From: Mycobacterium sp. AZCC_0083
GTDB lineage: Bacteria > Actinomycetota > Actinomycetes > Mycobacteriales > Mycobacteriaceae
DNA length: 64,000 nucleotides
NCBI RefSeq assembly: GCF_014202335.1
Contig: NZ_JACHGP010000008.1
Coordinates: 364,480-428,479 of the forward strand
Reading direction: 5' to 3'
Shown: in pieces, positions 52,024 through 61,172 of the stretch
Numbering within the stretch: position 1 is the stretch's first letter
Layout of the letters: the number at the start of each line of letters is the position of its first letter
Program-made: the position numbers and the translations under genes
Notes under the pieces: generated by a model
Databases searched by the model: none
Seen by the model: only the letters and a program-made list of their open reading frames with translations
Told to the model about the DNA's origin: nothing

Positions 52024-52045
52024 CCGACCCATGCTAGGCGGTCGA

Positions 52046-52447
52046 CTACGTGGGACCGGCGATCGCACACTCGATCCCCGGGCTCCGTGCGATGCGCTGA
52101 TCCAGCGTGACGAGCGTCGCGGACAACGTCTCCGCCAAGGCGACGTAGGCCGCGTCGTAACTCGTCAGGTTCTGACGTAACTGCCAAATGCGCGCGCCAA
52201 GAACCTCATACGGCCACAGCGTGACGTTCAGGTCGAGCAGATCGGCGTACGCCAAGGCGGCCTGGTCGGCACCCACGGTGCCGGCGAGTTCCAGCCGCCT
52301 GATCACGTTCGCGCACTCGTAGTGCACCAACGTGGGCGCGTGCAGGTCGACGTCCGTCAGCCGACCCACTGCCCACTGCCCGTCGGGTCCGGAGTCGAGT
52401 AGCGCTGCCACGATCACCGACGCATCGCATACGACCCGGTCCGTCAT
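52046..52447 (-). CDS. VapC-type PIN-domain toxin
   Basis: A 133-residue PIN-domain RNase. Acidic active-site residues: Asp in VCDASVIVAALLD (about 7), Glu in VHYECANVIRRL (about 45), Asp in LTSYDAAYVALAE (about 94) and Asp in LVTLDQRIAR (about 112). It cleaves RNA when free of its antitoxin. The ATG at 52447 overlaps the antitoxin stop (ATGA), the standard vapBC arrangement. The longer frame running to 53305 is antisense to nnr and is not the gene. Confidence 0.93.
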   Translation of the reverse strand: MTDRVVCDASVIVAALLDSGPDGQWAVGRLTDVDLHAPTLVHYECANVIRRLELAGTVGADQAALAYADLLDLNVTLWPYEVLGARIWQLRQNLTSYDAAYVALAETLSATLVTLDQRIARSPGIECAIAGPT

Positions 52448-52677
52448 CGGCGATCGGCGTCCCGGTTGGTCAGAATGTCGTCGGCGCCGACTCGAATTCC
52501 CGTGGCAGCGACACGCGCCCGCGCACGGGCCAGTACGTCGTCCACGGTCGGCTTGTCCGCGGTCGCGACCAACAGGCCCCGGAGATACTCCTGCAGCGAC
52601 TGTCCCGCCCGCGCGGCTCGTGCGGCCAACTCGTCGCGAACGCCATCGGGGATGTCTCGCACCGTGATGGCAACCAT
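52444..52677 (-). CDS. VapB/FitA-type antitoxin
   Basis: A 77-residue ribbon-helix-helix antitoxin of the FitA kind (MVAITVRDIPDGVRDELAAR; SLQEYLRGLLV) with a C-terminal toxin-binding segment. It represses its own operon and neutralises VapC. The palindrome CATGCATG overlaps its start and may be part of the operator. It is divergent from nnr, 76 bases away. Confidence 0.92.
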   Translation of the reverse strand: MVAITVRDIPDGVRDELAARAARAGQSLQEYLRGLLVATADKPTVDDVLARARARVAATGIRVGADDILTNRDADRR

Positions 52678-52753
52678 GCATGCATTTTAGCAGCGTTGCA
52701 GTCATAGCAGTTTCACCGTCGGCGCGCAGGGTCACGACGTAGCCTTGGTGACG

Positions 52754-54175
52754 ATGCGGCACTACTACAGCGCTGACGCGATCCGCGCAGCCGAAGCACC
52801 GCTGTTGCGAAGCCTCCCCGATGGTGTCTTGATGCGCCGGGCGGCCCACGGACTGGCCACCGCGATCGCCCGGGAACTCAAATCCAGAACCGGTGCGATC
52901 GCAGGCACGCGGGTGTGCGCGGTCGTCGGGTCGGGAGACAACGGCGGCGACGCACTGTGGGCCGCGACGTTCCTGCGTCGTCGGGGGGTCAGCGCCACCG
53001 CCGTCGTGCTCAACCCCGACCGCGTGCATGCCACGGCGCTGGCAGCGTTCACCGCATCGGGCGGCCGCATCGTCGAGAACGTACCAGCAGCAACCGATCT
53101 GGTGATCGACGGCGTCGTCGGGATCTCCGGCTCGGGACCGCTGCGACCCGCCCCGGCTGAGGTGTTCGCCGCCGTCGACGCGGCGGGCATCCCCGTCGTC
53201 GCCGTGGACTTGCCAAGCGGCATCGACGTCCAGACCGGCGCCGCGGAGGGACCCCACGTCCACGCCGCACTCACCGTGACGTTCGGCGGCCTCAAACCGG
53301 TTCATGCCCTTGGTGATTGCGGGCGCGTCGAGTTGATCGACATCGGCCTCGACCTGCCCGATACCGATCTGATGAGCGTCGAAGCCGCCGACGTCGCCGC
53401 GCGCTGGCCGGTGCCTGAAGCCACCGACGACAAGTACACCCAGGGCGTCACCGGCGTGCTTGCCGGTTCTGCGGCCTACCCGGGAGCGGCGATCCTGTGC
53501 ACCGGCGCGGCCGTCGCGGCGACGTCTGGCATGGTGCGCTACGCAGGCAGCGCGGCGGCCGAGGTGGTCTCACACTGGCCCGAGGTGGTCGCCGCACCGA
53601 CCGTGAGCGCCGTGGGCCGGGTCCAGGCGTGGGTGGTGGGACCGGGTCTCGGCACCGACGAGGCGGGCGCCGCCGCACTGTGGTTCGCGCTCGACACCGA
53701 CCTGCCGGTGATCGTCGACGCCGACGGTCTGACGATCCTGGCGGCCCACCCCGACCTGGTGGTCAAACGCAAGGCGCCGACCGTGTTGACGCCGCATGCG
53801 GGGGAGTTCGCCCGCCTTGCTGGCCATCCGCCGGGAGCCGACCGCGTCGCGGCCACCCGACGGCTCGCCGAGGCGTTCGGCGCCACCGTCTTGCTCAAGG
53901 GCAACGTCACGGTGATCGCGGAACCTTCCGGCCCCGTCTACCTCAACCGCGCGGGCCAGTCCTGGGCGGCCACTGCCGGGTCCGGTGACGTGCTTTCCGG
54001 TGTCATTGGCGCGCTGCTCGCCGCTGGAGTGCCCGCCGGTGAGGCCGCGGCGATGGCCGCGTTCGTCCATGCCCGCGCCGCGAACCTGTCGGCGGCAGAC
54101 CCGGGTCCCCGCCCGGCACCGACGTCGGCCGCACGCATCCTCGCGCACATCCGCTCGTCGATCGCCAGTCTCTAG
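52754..54175 (+). CDS. nnr: Bifunctional NAD(P)H-hydrate epimerase/dehydratase
   Basis: A 473-residue repair enzyme. The N-terminal YjeF_N domain has VCAVVGSGDNGGDALWAA and VAVDLPSGIDVQTG (epimerase). The C-terminal ribokinase-like dehydratase has GPGLGTDE, PVIVDADGLTILA, LTPHAGEFARL and AATAGSGDVLSGVI. It restores NADH and NADPH from their hydrated forms. The start could be ATG 52754 or GTG 52748. The next gene, gadB, follows after 12 bases, the same order as M. tuberculosis Rv3433c-Rv3432c. Confidence 0.94.
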   Translation: MRHYYSADAIRAAEAPLLRSLPDGVLMRRAAHGLATAIARELKSRTGAIAGTRVCAVVGSGDNGGDALWAATFLRRRGVSATAVVLNPDRVHATALAAFTASGGRIVENVPAATDLVIDGVVGISGSGPLRPAPAEVFAAVDAAGIPVVAVDLPSGIDVQTGAAEGPHVHAALTVTFGGLKPVHALGDCGRVELIDIGLDLPDTDLMSVEAADVAARWPVPEATDDKYTQGVTGVLAGSAAYPGAAILCTGAAVAATSGMVRYAGSAAAEVVSHWPEVVAAPTVSAVGRVQAWVVGPGLGTDEAGAAALWFALDTDLPVIVDADGLTILAAHPDLVVKRKAPTVLTPHAGEFARLAGHPPGADRVAATRRLAEAFGATVLLKGNVTVIAEPSGPVYLNRAGQSWAATAGSGDVLSGVIGALLAAGVPAGEAAAMAAFVHARAANLSAADPGPRPAPTSAARILAHIRSSIASL

Positions 54176-54187
54176 GAGGGACAACAC

Positions 54188-55582
54188 ATGTCACACAGGC
54201 ACACCCAGGCAGCCTCGATCGCACCGGCGTACACCGGGCGGTTGTCGTCGGCGCCCATCCCGGCGCTGCGGATGCCCGACGAGTGCATGGACCCTCAGGC
54301 CGCCTATCGGTTCATCCACGACGAGCTCATGCTCGACGGCAGCTCGCGGCTCAACCTCGCCACCTTCGTCACCACGTGGATGGATCCCGAGGCCGAGAAG
54401 TTGATGGCGGAGACCTTCGACAAGAACATGATCGACAAGGACGAATACCCGGCGACCGCCGCGATCGAGCAGCGCTGCGTGTGCATGGTCGCCGACCTGT
54501 TCCACGCCGAGGACTTGCAGGACGACGATGCCTCGACCGCGGTCGGGACGTCCACGGTCGGGTCCAGCGAGGCGGTGATGCTGGCCGGGCTGGCTATGAG
54601 CTGGCAGTGGCGCAAGAAGGTCGACCCCGACAACAAGGGGGCTTGGCGAAGCCGCAAGCCCAATCTGGTGATGGGTTCCAACGTGCAGGTGGTGTGGGAG
54701 AAGTTCTGCCGGTACTTCGACGTCGAGCCCGTCTATCTGCCGATGGAGGAGGGCCGCTACGTCATCACCGCCGAACAGGTGCTTGCCGCGGTCAACGAGG
54801 ACACCATCGGTGTCGTCGCGATCCTCGGCACCACCTACACCGGTGAGCTGGAGCCGATCGCGGAGATCTGCGCGGCCCTCGACAAGCTGGCGGCCGACGG
54901 GGGTCTGGACGTGCCCGTGCACGTCGATGCCGCGAGCGGCGGCTTCGTGGTGCCGTTCCTGCACCCCGAAGTGGTGTGGGACTTCCGCCAGCCGCGAGTG
55001 GTGTCGATCAACGTCAGCGGCCACAAGTACGGGCTGACCTATCCAGGCATCGGCTTCGTGGTCTGGCGCAATGCCGCACACCTACCCGAGGAACTGGTGT
55101 TCCGGGTCAACTACCTCGGCGGGGACATGCCGACGTTCACGCTCAACTTCTCCAAGGGCGGAAACCAGGTCATCGGCCAGTACTACAACTTCCTGCGGCT
55201 CGGCAAGGCTGGATACACCCAGGTCATGAAGAGCCTGTCGCAAACCGCGCGGTGGCTCGGAGACGGGCTGCGCGCAAGCGAACACTTCGAGGTGATCGCG
55301 GACGGGTCGGCCATACCTGTCATCGCCTTCCGGCTCACCGGTGACCGTGGGTACACCGAGTTCGACGTGTCGCACGCGCTGCGGGCGTACGGCTGGCAGG
55401 TACCCGCCTACACGATGCCCGAGGGCGCCAGCGACGTCGTCATGCTGCGCATCGTGGTGCGAGAGGGGTTCTCCACGGACCTGGCCAGGGCGCTGAAGGA
55501 CGACACCATCACCGTGCTGAAGTCCCTCGACGAGCTCAAGCCGAACGGCCACTTCGACGAAGTGCAACCCTTCTCGCACTAG
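54188..55582 (+). CDS. gadB: Glutamate decarboxylase
   Basis: A 464-residue PLP enzyme converting glutamate to GABA. Key segments are VGTSTVGSSEAVMLAG, HVDAASGGFVVPFLHP and SINVSGHKYGLTYPGIGF, the last containing the PLP lysine, and the overall length fits. The ATG at 54188 follows AGGAGGG. Start and stop are tightly placed between nnr and alr. It may contribute to acid resistance or nitrogen balance; no transporter is adjacent. Confidence 0.95.
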   Translation: MSHRHTQAASIAPAYTGRLSSAPIPALRMPDECMDPQAAYRFIHDELMLDGSSRLNLATFVTTWMDPEAEKLMAETFDKNMIDKDEYPATAAIEQRCVCMVADLFHAEDLQDDDASTAVGTSTVGSSEAVMLAGLAMSWQWRKKVDPDNKGAWRSRKPNLVMGSNVQVVWEKFCRYFDVEPVYLPMEEGRYVITAEQVLAAVNEDTIGVVAILGTTYTGELEPIAEICAALDKLAADGGLDVPVHVDAASGGFVVPFLHPEVVWDFRQPRVVSINVSGHKYGLTYPGIGFVVWRNAAHLPEELVFRVNYLGGDMPTFTLNFSKGGNQVIGQYYNFLRLGKAGYTQVMKSLSQTARWLGDGLRASEHFEVIADGSAIPVIAFRLTGDRGYTEFDVSHALRAYGWQVPAYTMPEGASDVVMLRIVVREGFSTDLARALKDDTITVLKSLDELKPNGHFDEVQPFSH

Positions 55583-55630
55583 GTGCGACGGCCCCCGGAG
55601 CCGCCCTCTGGGACAATCGAGGGCGGTGAC

Positions 55631-56815
55631 ATGACCATGCAAACGACCCAGCTCACGACATCGGACCCCGCCGCGCAGGCAGTGGTCGACCTCGACGCCA
55701 TCGCACACAACGTGCGCCTCCTGCGCGAACACGCGGGTTCGGCCCAGGTGATGGTGGTGTTGAAGGCCGACGGATACGGCCACGGCGCCACCCAGGTGGC
55801 TCGGGCGGCACTGGCCGCCGGTGCGGCCGAACTCGGTGTCGCGACCCTTGACGAGGCGCTCGCGCTACGGCGCGACGGCGTCACCGCCCCGTTGATGGCA
55901 TGGCTGCACGCCCCCGGTGTGGACTTCGCCGCGGCGCTGACCGCCGACGTACAGGTGGCGGTGTCGTCGGCGCGTCAACTCGGCGACCTGCTCGATGCCG
56001 CGGCTCGCACCGGGCGCACCGCCACGGTGACGGTCAAGGTCGACACTGGATTGAGTCGCAACGGTGCGAGCAGCGCCGAGTTCACCGCGATGCTGCCAGT
56101 GCTGGCCAGGGCGCGGGCCGACGACGCGATCCGGCTGCGCGGCATCATGTCGCACCTGGCATGCGGTGACGAACCAGATAGCCCCGTCAACGACCTTCAG
56201 GCTCAACGCTTCTCGGAGTTCCAGGCGCAGGCACACGACGCAGGGGTGGCGTTCGAGATCGCCCACCTGAGCAACTCCCCGGCGGCGATGACCCGCCCCG
56301 ATCTCGCCTACGACATGGTCCGGCCGGGCATCGCCGTCTACGGGCAGACCCCGATCGCGTCCCGTGGCGACATGGGACTGGTTCCGGCGATGACCCTGAA
56401 ATGCCCTGTTGCGCTTGTTCGTTCGATCAAGGCGGGTGACGCGGTGTCCTACGGCCATACCTGGACCGCCGACCGGGACACCACCGTGGCGCTGCTACCG
56501 CTCGGGTACGCCGACGGCGTCTTCCGCAATCTCAGCGGACGTATCGACGTGATGATCAATGGGCGCCGCAGGCGCAACGTCGGGCGCATCTGCATGGACC
56601 AGTTCGTCGTCGACCTCGGGCCGGGGCCCGTCGACGTCGCCGAGGGCGATGACGCCATCCTCTTCGGTTCTGGCGCGCAGGGTGAGCAGACCGCGCAGGA
56701 CTGGGCCGAGCTGCTCGGCACCATCAACTACGAGGTGGTCACCAGCCCGCGGGGTCGGATCAGCCGGGTGTACCGCGGTGGCGCGGCAACCGACCCGACG
56801 GGCAAGAGCCGTTGA
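55631..56815 (+). CDS. alr: Alanine racemase
   Basis: A 394-residue fold-type III PLP enzyme making D-alanine for peptidoglycan; the family is the target of D-cycloserine. The PLP lysine is in VVLKADGYGHGATQ (about 45), the catalytic Tyr in GDAVSYGHTWTA (about 275), and RPGIAVYGQTP and NVGRICMDQFVVDL are present. The start ATG at 55631 follows GGGCGGTGAC; an ATG at 55637 is also possible. Its TGA overlaps the TTG of the next gene. Confidence 0.96.
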   Translation: MTMQTTQLTTSDPAAQAVVDLDAIAHNVRLLREHAGSAQVMVVLKADGYGHGATQVARAALAAGAAELGVATLDEALALRRDGVTAPLMAWLHAPGVDFAAALTADVQVAVSSARQLGDLLDAAARTGRTATVTVKVDTGLSRNGASSAEFTAMLPVLARARADDAIRLRGIMSHLACGDEPDSPVNDLQAQRFSEFQAQAHDAGVAFEIAHLSNSPAAMTRPDLAYDMVRPGIAVYGQTPIASRGDMGLVPAMTLKCPVALVRSIKAGDAVSYGHTWTADRDTTVALLPLGYADGVFRNLSGRIDVMINGRRRRNVGRICMDQFVVDLGPGPVDVAEGDDAILFGSGAQGEQTAQDWAELLGTINYEVVTSPRGRISRVYRGGAATDPTGKSR

Positions 56816-57933
56816 GCGACGAGGAAATTCGGCGGCGCCGCGGCCGGATCCGGAATGCGCGCTGGCTGGCGGGCCTGACCGGACTGGCCGCCGTCGGCGG
56901 TCTTGCAGGCACGACGGTGGCCCGTTCGGTGACCCGACGCGTGACCGACGACGATCCCCATGCCGACGAGGACTTCTGTCTGCTCGACGCGGACCGAAGC
57001 TCCGTGGTGACCACCGCCGACGGGGTGCCACTGGCGGTTCGAGAGGTCGGCCCGCAGGGTGCACCCCTGACGGTCGTGTTCGCCCACGGCTTCTGTCTTC
57101 GCATGGGCGCGTTCCACTTTCAACGGGCCCGGCTGACCGAGCTGTGGGGTCCCCAGGTCCGGATGGTGTTCTACGACCAGCGCGGACACGGCCAGTCCGG
57201 TGAAGCACCGCCCGAGACCTACACCGTCCCGCAACTCGGCCAGGACCTGGAGGCGGTACTGGCGGTGATGGCCCCGCGCGGCCCCGTGGTGCTCGTCGGG
57301 CACTCGATGGGCGGCATGACGGTGTTGTCGCACGCCCGCCAGTACCCGCAGCGCTACGCCAACCGGATCGTCGGCGTCGCGCTGATCTCCTCTGCGGCAG
57401 AAGGTGTTTCGCGATCGCCGCTGGGCGAGGTGCTGCGTAACCCCGTACTCGAGGCAGCCCGCGTCGCGGTGCGGTACGCGCCGAAGACCGTGCACCGCAC
57501 CCGTGGCGCCACTCGTTCGGTGATCGGTCCGGTGTTGCGCGCGGCGTCCTACGGCGACGAGAAGATGAGCCCCAGCGTCGTGGCGTTCTCCGAGCTGATG
57601 ATGCACGACACCCCGATCGCCACCCTGATCGGCTTTCTGCATGCTCTCGAGGTGCACGACGAGGCCGCTGCGCTGCCGATCCTGGCCAAGGTGCCGACCC
57701 TGATCGTGTGCGGTGACCGTGACTTCCTCACGCCGAAGGAGTCCTCCGAGGCCATGGCCGACGCGCTACCGAAGTGTGAGCTGGTGATCGTCGGCGGCGC
57801 AGGACATCTCGTTCAGCTCGAGCAGCCGGAGATCGTCGATGACGCGCTGGTGCGCCTGGTCGAACGTGCGACACCCTCCAAGCTCACCGCATTGACCCGT
57901 CGGCTGCGTGACCGGGCGCGCAACCATGGCTGA
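56812..57933 (+). CDS. Alpha/beta hydrolase with N-terminal membrane anchor
   Basis: A 373-residue hydrolase. An N-terminal Arg-rich stretch and a hydrophobic helix (LAGLTGLAAVGGLAGTTVA) suggest a membrane or export signal. The catalytic domain has FAHGFCLRMG, nucleophile Ser in VLVGHSMGGMTVL, Asp in VCGDRDFLTP and His in GGAGHLVQLEQ. It starts at TTG 56812 in a four-base overlap with alr and overlaps tsaE by eight bases, so it sits inside the alr-tsaD transcription unit. Lipase or esterase activity is likely; the substrate is unknown. Confidence 0.87.
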   Translation: MSDEEIRRRRGRIRNARWLAGLTGLAAVGGLAGTTVARSVTRRVTDDDPHADEDFCLLDADRSSVVTTADGVPLAVREVGPQGAPLTVVFAHGFCLRMGAFHFQRARLTELWGPQVRMVFYDQRGHGQSGEAPPETYTVPQLGQDLEAVLAVMAPRGPVVLVGHSMGGMTVLSHARQYPQRYANRIVGVALISSAAEGVSRSPLGEVLRNPVLEAARVAVRYAPKTVHRTRGATRSVIGPVLRAASYGDEKMSPSVVAFSELMMHDTPIATLIGFLHALEVHDEAAALPILAKVPTLIVCGDRDFLTPKESSEAMADALPKCELVIVGGAGHLVQLEQPEIVDDALVRLVERATPSKLTALTRRLRDRARNHG

Positions 57934-58405
57934 ACACCGGGTCGATCTCGTCGAGGGGACCGCCGAACTGCCCACCGCGTGGGACACCATCGCGTTCGGT
58001 GCGCGACTCGGCGCCGACCTGCGCGCGGGCGACGTGGTGGTGCTTTCCGGCCCGCTCGGTGCGGGAAAGACCGTGCTGGCCAAGGGAATCGCGCAGGCGA
58101 TGGACGTCGAGGGCGCGGTGACGTCGCCGACCTTCGTGCTGGCCCGCGTGCACCCGCCGCGCAGGCCTGACAGGCCGGCCCTGGTACACGTCGACATCTA
58201 CCGCCTGCTCGACCATCCGGGCGCTGACCTGCTCGCCGAACTCGACTCGCTGGACCTCGACACCGATCTCGACGATGCCGTGGTGGTCGTCGAATGGGGG
58301 GAGGGGCTGGCGGAGCGGCTGTCCGACCGTCATCTCGACATCCGGCTCGAGCGTGGTGGAGATACCGACGTCCGGACGGCGGTGTGGCGGTGGAACACGC
58401 CATGA
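57926..58405 (+). CDS. tsaE: tRNA t6A-modification ATPase TsaE
   Basis: A 159-residue P-loop ATPase of the t6A machinery. Walker A is SGPLGAGKTVLAKGI, switch region TSPTFVLARVH, Walker B VHVDIYRLLD and a late WGEG motif. It works with TsaB and TsaD to attach threonylcarbamoyl to A37 of ANN-decoding tRNAs. The ATG at 57926 is preferred to the GTG at 57908. It is coupled to tsaB by ATGA. Confidence 0.95.
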   Translation: MAEHRVDLVEGTAELPTAWDTIAFGARLGADLRAGDVVVLSGPLGAGKTVLAKGIAQAMDVEGAVTSPTFVLARVHPPRRPDRPALVHVDIYRLLDHPGADLLAELDSLDLDTDLDDAVVVVEWGEGLAERLSDRHLDIRLERGGDTDVRTAVWRWNTP

Positions 58406-59022
58406 TCGTGCTTGCCATCGATACCGCAACCCCCGCCGTCACCGCAGGGGTGGTCAGGCGCGGACCGGCGGGCGTCGACGTGCTGGCCGAACGCGTCACG
58501 GTCGACCCCCGTGCCCACGCCGAACAGCTGACGCCGAACGTGGTGGGGGCGTTGGCCGATGCCGGACTCGCGATGGCCGATCTCGGTGCCGTCGTCGTCG
58601 GTTGCGGGCCGGGACCGTTCACCGGCTTGCGCGTCGGCATGGCGACGGCAGCCGCGTACGCGCACGCCCTTGGCATTCCGGCGTACGGCGTGTGCAGCCT
58701 CGACGCCATCGGGGTGGACACCGCCGGCGAGGTGCTGGTGATCACGGACGCCCGCCGTCGAGAGGTGTACTGGGCGCGCTACCGCGATGGCGTCAGGGTC
58801 GGCGGGCCCGCCGTCAGCAGCCCCGCCGACGTGCCTGCCGACGCGACAGCCGTCGCCGGATCACCCGAGCACGCCGCGCTTTTCGACCTTCCGCGGCTGG
58901 CCCCGACCTACCCGACGGCGTCGGGCCTGGTGCGGGCGGTCGACTGGGATGCGCCGCCGGAACCGCTGATCCCGCTGTACCTTCGGCGTCCCGACGCCAA
59001 GCCGCAGCCGGTGCGGTCGTGA
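58402..59022 (+). CDS. tsaB: tRNA t6A-modification protein TsaB
   Basis: A 206-residue ASKHA-fold protein, the partner of TsaD. It opens MIVLAIDTATPAVTAGVV and has GCGPGPFTGLRVGMATAAAY, both hallmark segments, and lacks the metal-binding histidines found in TsaD. It overlaps tsaE (ATGA) and rimI (GTGA). It stabilises and activates TsaD. Confidence 0.95.
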   Translation: MIVLAIDTATPAVTAGVVRRGPAGVDVLAERVTVDPRAHAEQLTPNVVGALADAGLAMADLGAVVVGCGPGPFTGLRVGMATAAAYAHALGIPAYGVCSLDAIGVDTAGEVLVITDARRREVYWARYRDGVRVGGPAVSSPADVPADATAVAGSPEHAALFDLPRLAPTYPTASGLVRAVDWDAPPEPLIPLYLRRPDAKPQPVRS

Positions 59023-59483
59023 CCGTCGAATACGGATCGCTCGCCGTCGGTGACGCCGACCGCTGCGCCGAGTTGGAGGCGCAGCTGTTTCCCGGCGACG
59101 ACCCGTGGCCGGCCGCGGCGTTCATCCGCGAACTCGAGTCCAAGCACAACCAGTACGTGGCGGCGCGTCTGGACGGCGAGCTGATCGGCTACGCCGGCGT
59201 GAGCCGATTGGGCCGGAAACCGCCGTACGAGTACGAGGTTCACACCATCGGCGTCGATGAGCGATGTCAAGGACAGGGCATCGGCCGCGTCCTGCTCAAC
59301 CGCCTGCTCGATATCGCCGACGGCGGCACCGTCTTCCTCGAGGTGCGCACCGACAACGTGGCGGCGATCGCCATGTACGAAAGCGCGGGCTTCACCAAGC
59401 TCGGGATACGGAAGAAGTATTACCGCGTCAGTGGCGCTGATGCGTACACGATGCGGCGGTCGGCAGAAGGAACGACACAGTGA
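59019..59483 (+). CDS. rimI: Ribosomal-protein-alanine N-acetyltransferase RimI
   Basis: A 154-residue GNAT acetyltransferase with the acetyl-CoA loop ERCQGQGIGRVLLNRLL and FLEVRTDNVAAIAMYESAGF. It acetylates the N-terminus of S18 and possibly other proteins. It starts at GTG 59019, overlapping the tsaB stop, and its TGA overlaps the tsaD GTG. Its position between tsaB and tsaD is conserved in actinobacteria. Confidence 0.94.
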   Translation: MTVEYGSLAVGDADRCAELEAQLFPGDDPWPAAAFIRELESKHNQYVAARLDGELIGYAGVSRLGRKPPYEYEVHTIGVDERCQGQGIGRVLLNRLLDIADGGTVFLEVRTDNVAAIAMYESAGFTKLGIRKKYYRVSGADAYTMRRSAEGTTQ

Positions 59484-60502
59484 TCATCCTGGCCATCGAG
59501 AGCTCCTGCGACGAGACCGGCGTCGGCATCTGCGAGCTGGCGACCGACGGCACCATCACGCTGCTCGCCGACGAGGTGGCCTCCAGCGTCGACGAGCACG
59601 TACGGTTCGGCGGCGTCGTGCCCGAGATCGCGTCGCGCGCGCATCTGGAGGCCCTCGGCCCCACCATGCGCCGGGCTCTGGCTGCGGCGGGGGTGACGCG
59701 GCCCGACGTCGTCGCGGCCACCATCGGGCCGGGGTTGGCCGGCGCGCTGCTGGTCGGTGTCGCGGCCGCCAAGGCGTATGCGGCCGCGTGGGAGGTGCCG
59801 TTCTACGCCGTCAACCACCTCGGCGGGCACCTGGCGGCCGACGTCTACGAGCACGGCCCGCTGCCGGAGAGCGTCGGCCTGCTGGTGTCTGGCGGACACA
59901 CCAACCTGCTGCACGTGCGATCTCTCGGCGAGCCGATCGCCGAACTTGGCAGCACCGTCGACGATGCCGCAGGGGAGGCCTACGACAAGATTGCCAGGCT
60001 GTTGGGCTTGGGATATCCGGGCGGCAAGGTGCTCGACGACCTGGCCCGCACCGGAGACCGGAACGCGATCGCCTTCCCGCGCGGCATGACCGGGCCACGC
60101 GACGCCCCTTATGCGTTCAGCTTCTCTGGCCTCAAGACCGCGGTGGCCCGCTACGTGGAGAGCCACCCCGATGCGGCCACTGCCGACGTGGCGGCGGGTT
60201 TCCAGGAGGCCGTGGCCGACGTCCTGACGCTCAAGGCGGTGCGCGCCGCGACGGAGCTTGGGGTCTCCACGCTGTTGATCGCCGGGGGAGTTGCGGCCAA
60301 CTCGCGACTGCGCGAGCTGGCCGAAGAGCGTTGTGCAGCAGCCGGTTTGACGTTGCGCATCCCCAAGCCGCGGCTGTGCACTGACAATGGGGCGATGATC
60401 GCGTCCTTCGCCGCACACCTGATCGCGGCGGGCGCGTCGCCCTCGCCGTTGGACGTACCGAGCGACCCGGGTCTGCCGGTGGTGAAGGGACAGGTCGCGT
60501 GA
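59480..60502 (+). CDS. tsaD: tRNA N6-threonylcarbamoyladenosine synthase TsaD
   Basis: A 340-residue ASKHA metalloenzyme. The iron/zinc ligands are His and His in NHLGGHLAAD (about 113-117), with later Asp in CTDNGAMIA. It opens ILAIESSCDETGVGI, and LVSGGHTNLLHV, GEAYDKIARLLGLGYPGG and GGVAANSRLRELA are conserved. It transfers the threonylcarbamoyl group to tRNA. The GTG at 59480 is in a four-base overlap with rimI, and its own stop overlaps the next gene. Confidence 0.96.
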   Translation: MIILAIESSCDETGVGICELATDGTITLLADEVASSVDEHVRFGGVVPEIASRAHLEALGPTMRRALAAAGVTRPDVVAATIGPGLAGALLVGVAAAKAYAAAWEVPFYAVNHLGGHLAADVYEHGPLPESVGLLVSGGHTNLLHVRSLGEPIAELGSTVDDAAGEAYDKIARLLGLGYPGGKVLDDLARTGDRNAIAFPRGMTGPRDAPYAFSFSGLKTAVARYVESHPDAATADVAAGFQEAVADVLTLKAVRAATELGVSTLLIAGGVAANSRLRELAEERCAAAGLTLRIPKPRLCTDNGAMIASFAAHLIAAGASPSPLDVPSDPGLPVVKGQVA

Positions 60503-60936
60503 GCATCGCCGACAAGCTGGAAGTGACCGAACTGCTGTATCGCTATGCCGAGCTGATCGACGCAGGCGACTTCGACGGGGTGGGCACACTGCTGGGTCGG
60601 GGCAATTTCATGGGCGTCTCCGGCGCCGGCAGGATCGCGAAGTTGTTCGCCACCACCACGCGCCGCTTCCCCGAACACGGCAACACCCCACGGACCCGGC
60701 ATCTGGTCCTCAATCCGATCGTCGATGTGGACGGCGAAGGGGCAACCGCCCGTTCGACGTTCTGCGTCGTGCAGCAGACGGAAACGGTAGCGCTGCAACC
60801 GATCGTGGTCGGTCGGTACGCCGACACCTTCGCGCGTGACAGCGAGGGTTGGCACTTCACGGAGCGCACGGTCGACATCCAGATGATTGGGGACGTGTCC
60901 GATCACCTTTTGATCGACCCGAAGCAGTTCGGCTAG
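60499..60936 (+). CDS. SnoaL-like (NTF2-fold) protein
   Basis: A 145-residue SnoaL/NTF2-like protein: LEVTELLYRYAELIDAGDFD at the start and GRYADTFARDSEGWHFTERT near the end are typical. Such proteins act as small-molecule isomerases or hydrolases, or as scaffolds. It overlaps tsaD by four bases (GTGA), so it is at the end of the alr-tsaD operon. In M. tuberculosis groES follows tsaD; that gene is not in this window. The last 100 bases of the gene are duplicated at 62663-62780. Confidence 0.85.
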   Translation: MSIADKLEVTELLYRYAELIDAGDFDGVGTLLGRGNFMGVSGAGRIAKLFATTTRRFPEHGNTPRTRHLVLNPIVDVDGEGATARSTFCVVQQTETVALQPIVVGRYADTFARDSEGWHFTERTVDIQMIGDVSDHLLIDPKQFG

Positions 60937-61172
60937 ACGACTCAGAACGGCGGGGGTTTGTTGCCTTCAGCGACGTGGGCGTCACTTCACTTCACCACCG
61001 CATCCGCGTACGTCGACGACAATCCGTGTGGGACGCCCCAAAATACGAGGAAGGGGGCCAGTTTGTCGCCTCCAAGAATTTCCCAAGCGGTCAGGCGCAC
61101 GCTCTTGTTACCAATTCATGATCGTCGACCACAGAGAAGCGCCCGGCAGCGCATCTGAAAGGACACCCAGCA
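60937..61172. other. Gap after the SnoaL-like gene with a trace of a 13E12-type gene end
   Basis: On the minus strand the stretch ending in TGA at 60942-60944 reads GNKPPPF, similar to the IPPF end of the 13E12 gene that stops at 62771. The frame is closed within about 15 codons. The stretch further right shows no gene, only a GAAAGGA ribosome binding site before 61173. Confidence 0.45.

Noticed and set aside
52046..53305. 419-codon frame that includes VapC
   Set aside because: The extension beyond 52447 is antisense to nnr and includes the VapB coding region in the wrong frame; VapC is the 133-residue product starting at 52447.
60849..61121. Plus-strand frame running through the SnoaL end into the gap
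   Set aside because: Out of frame with SnoaL over its conserved end, no ribosome binding site, low-quality composition.
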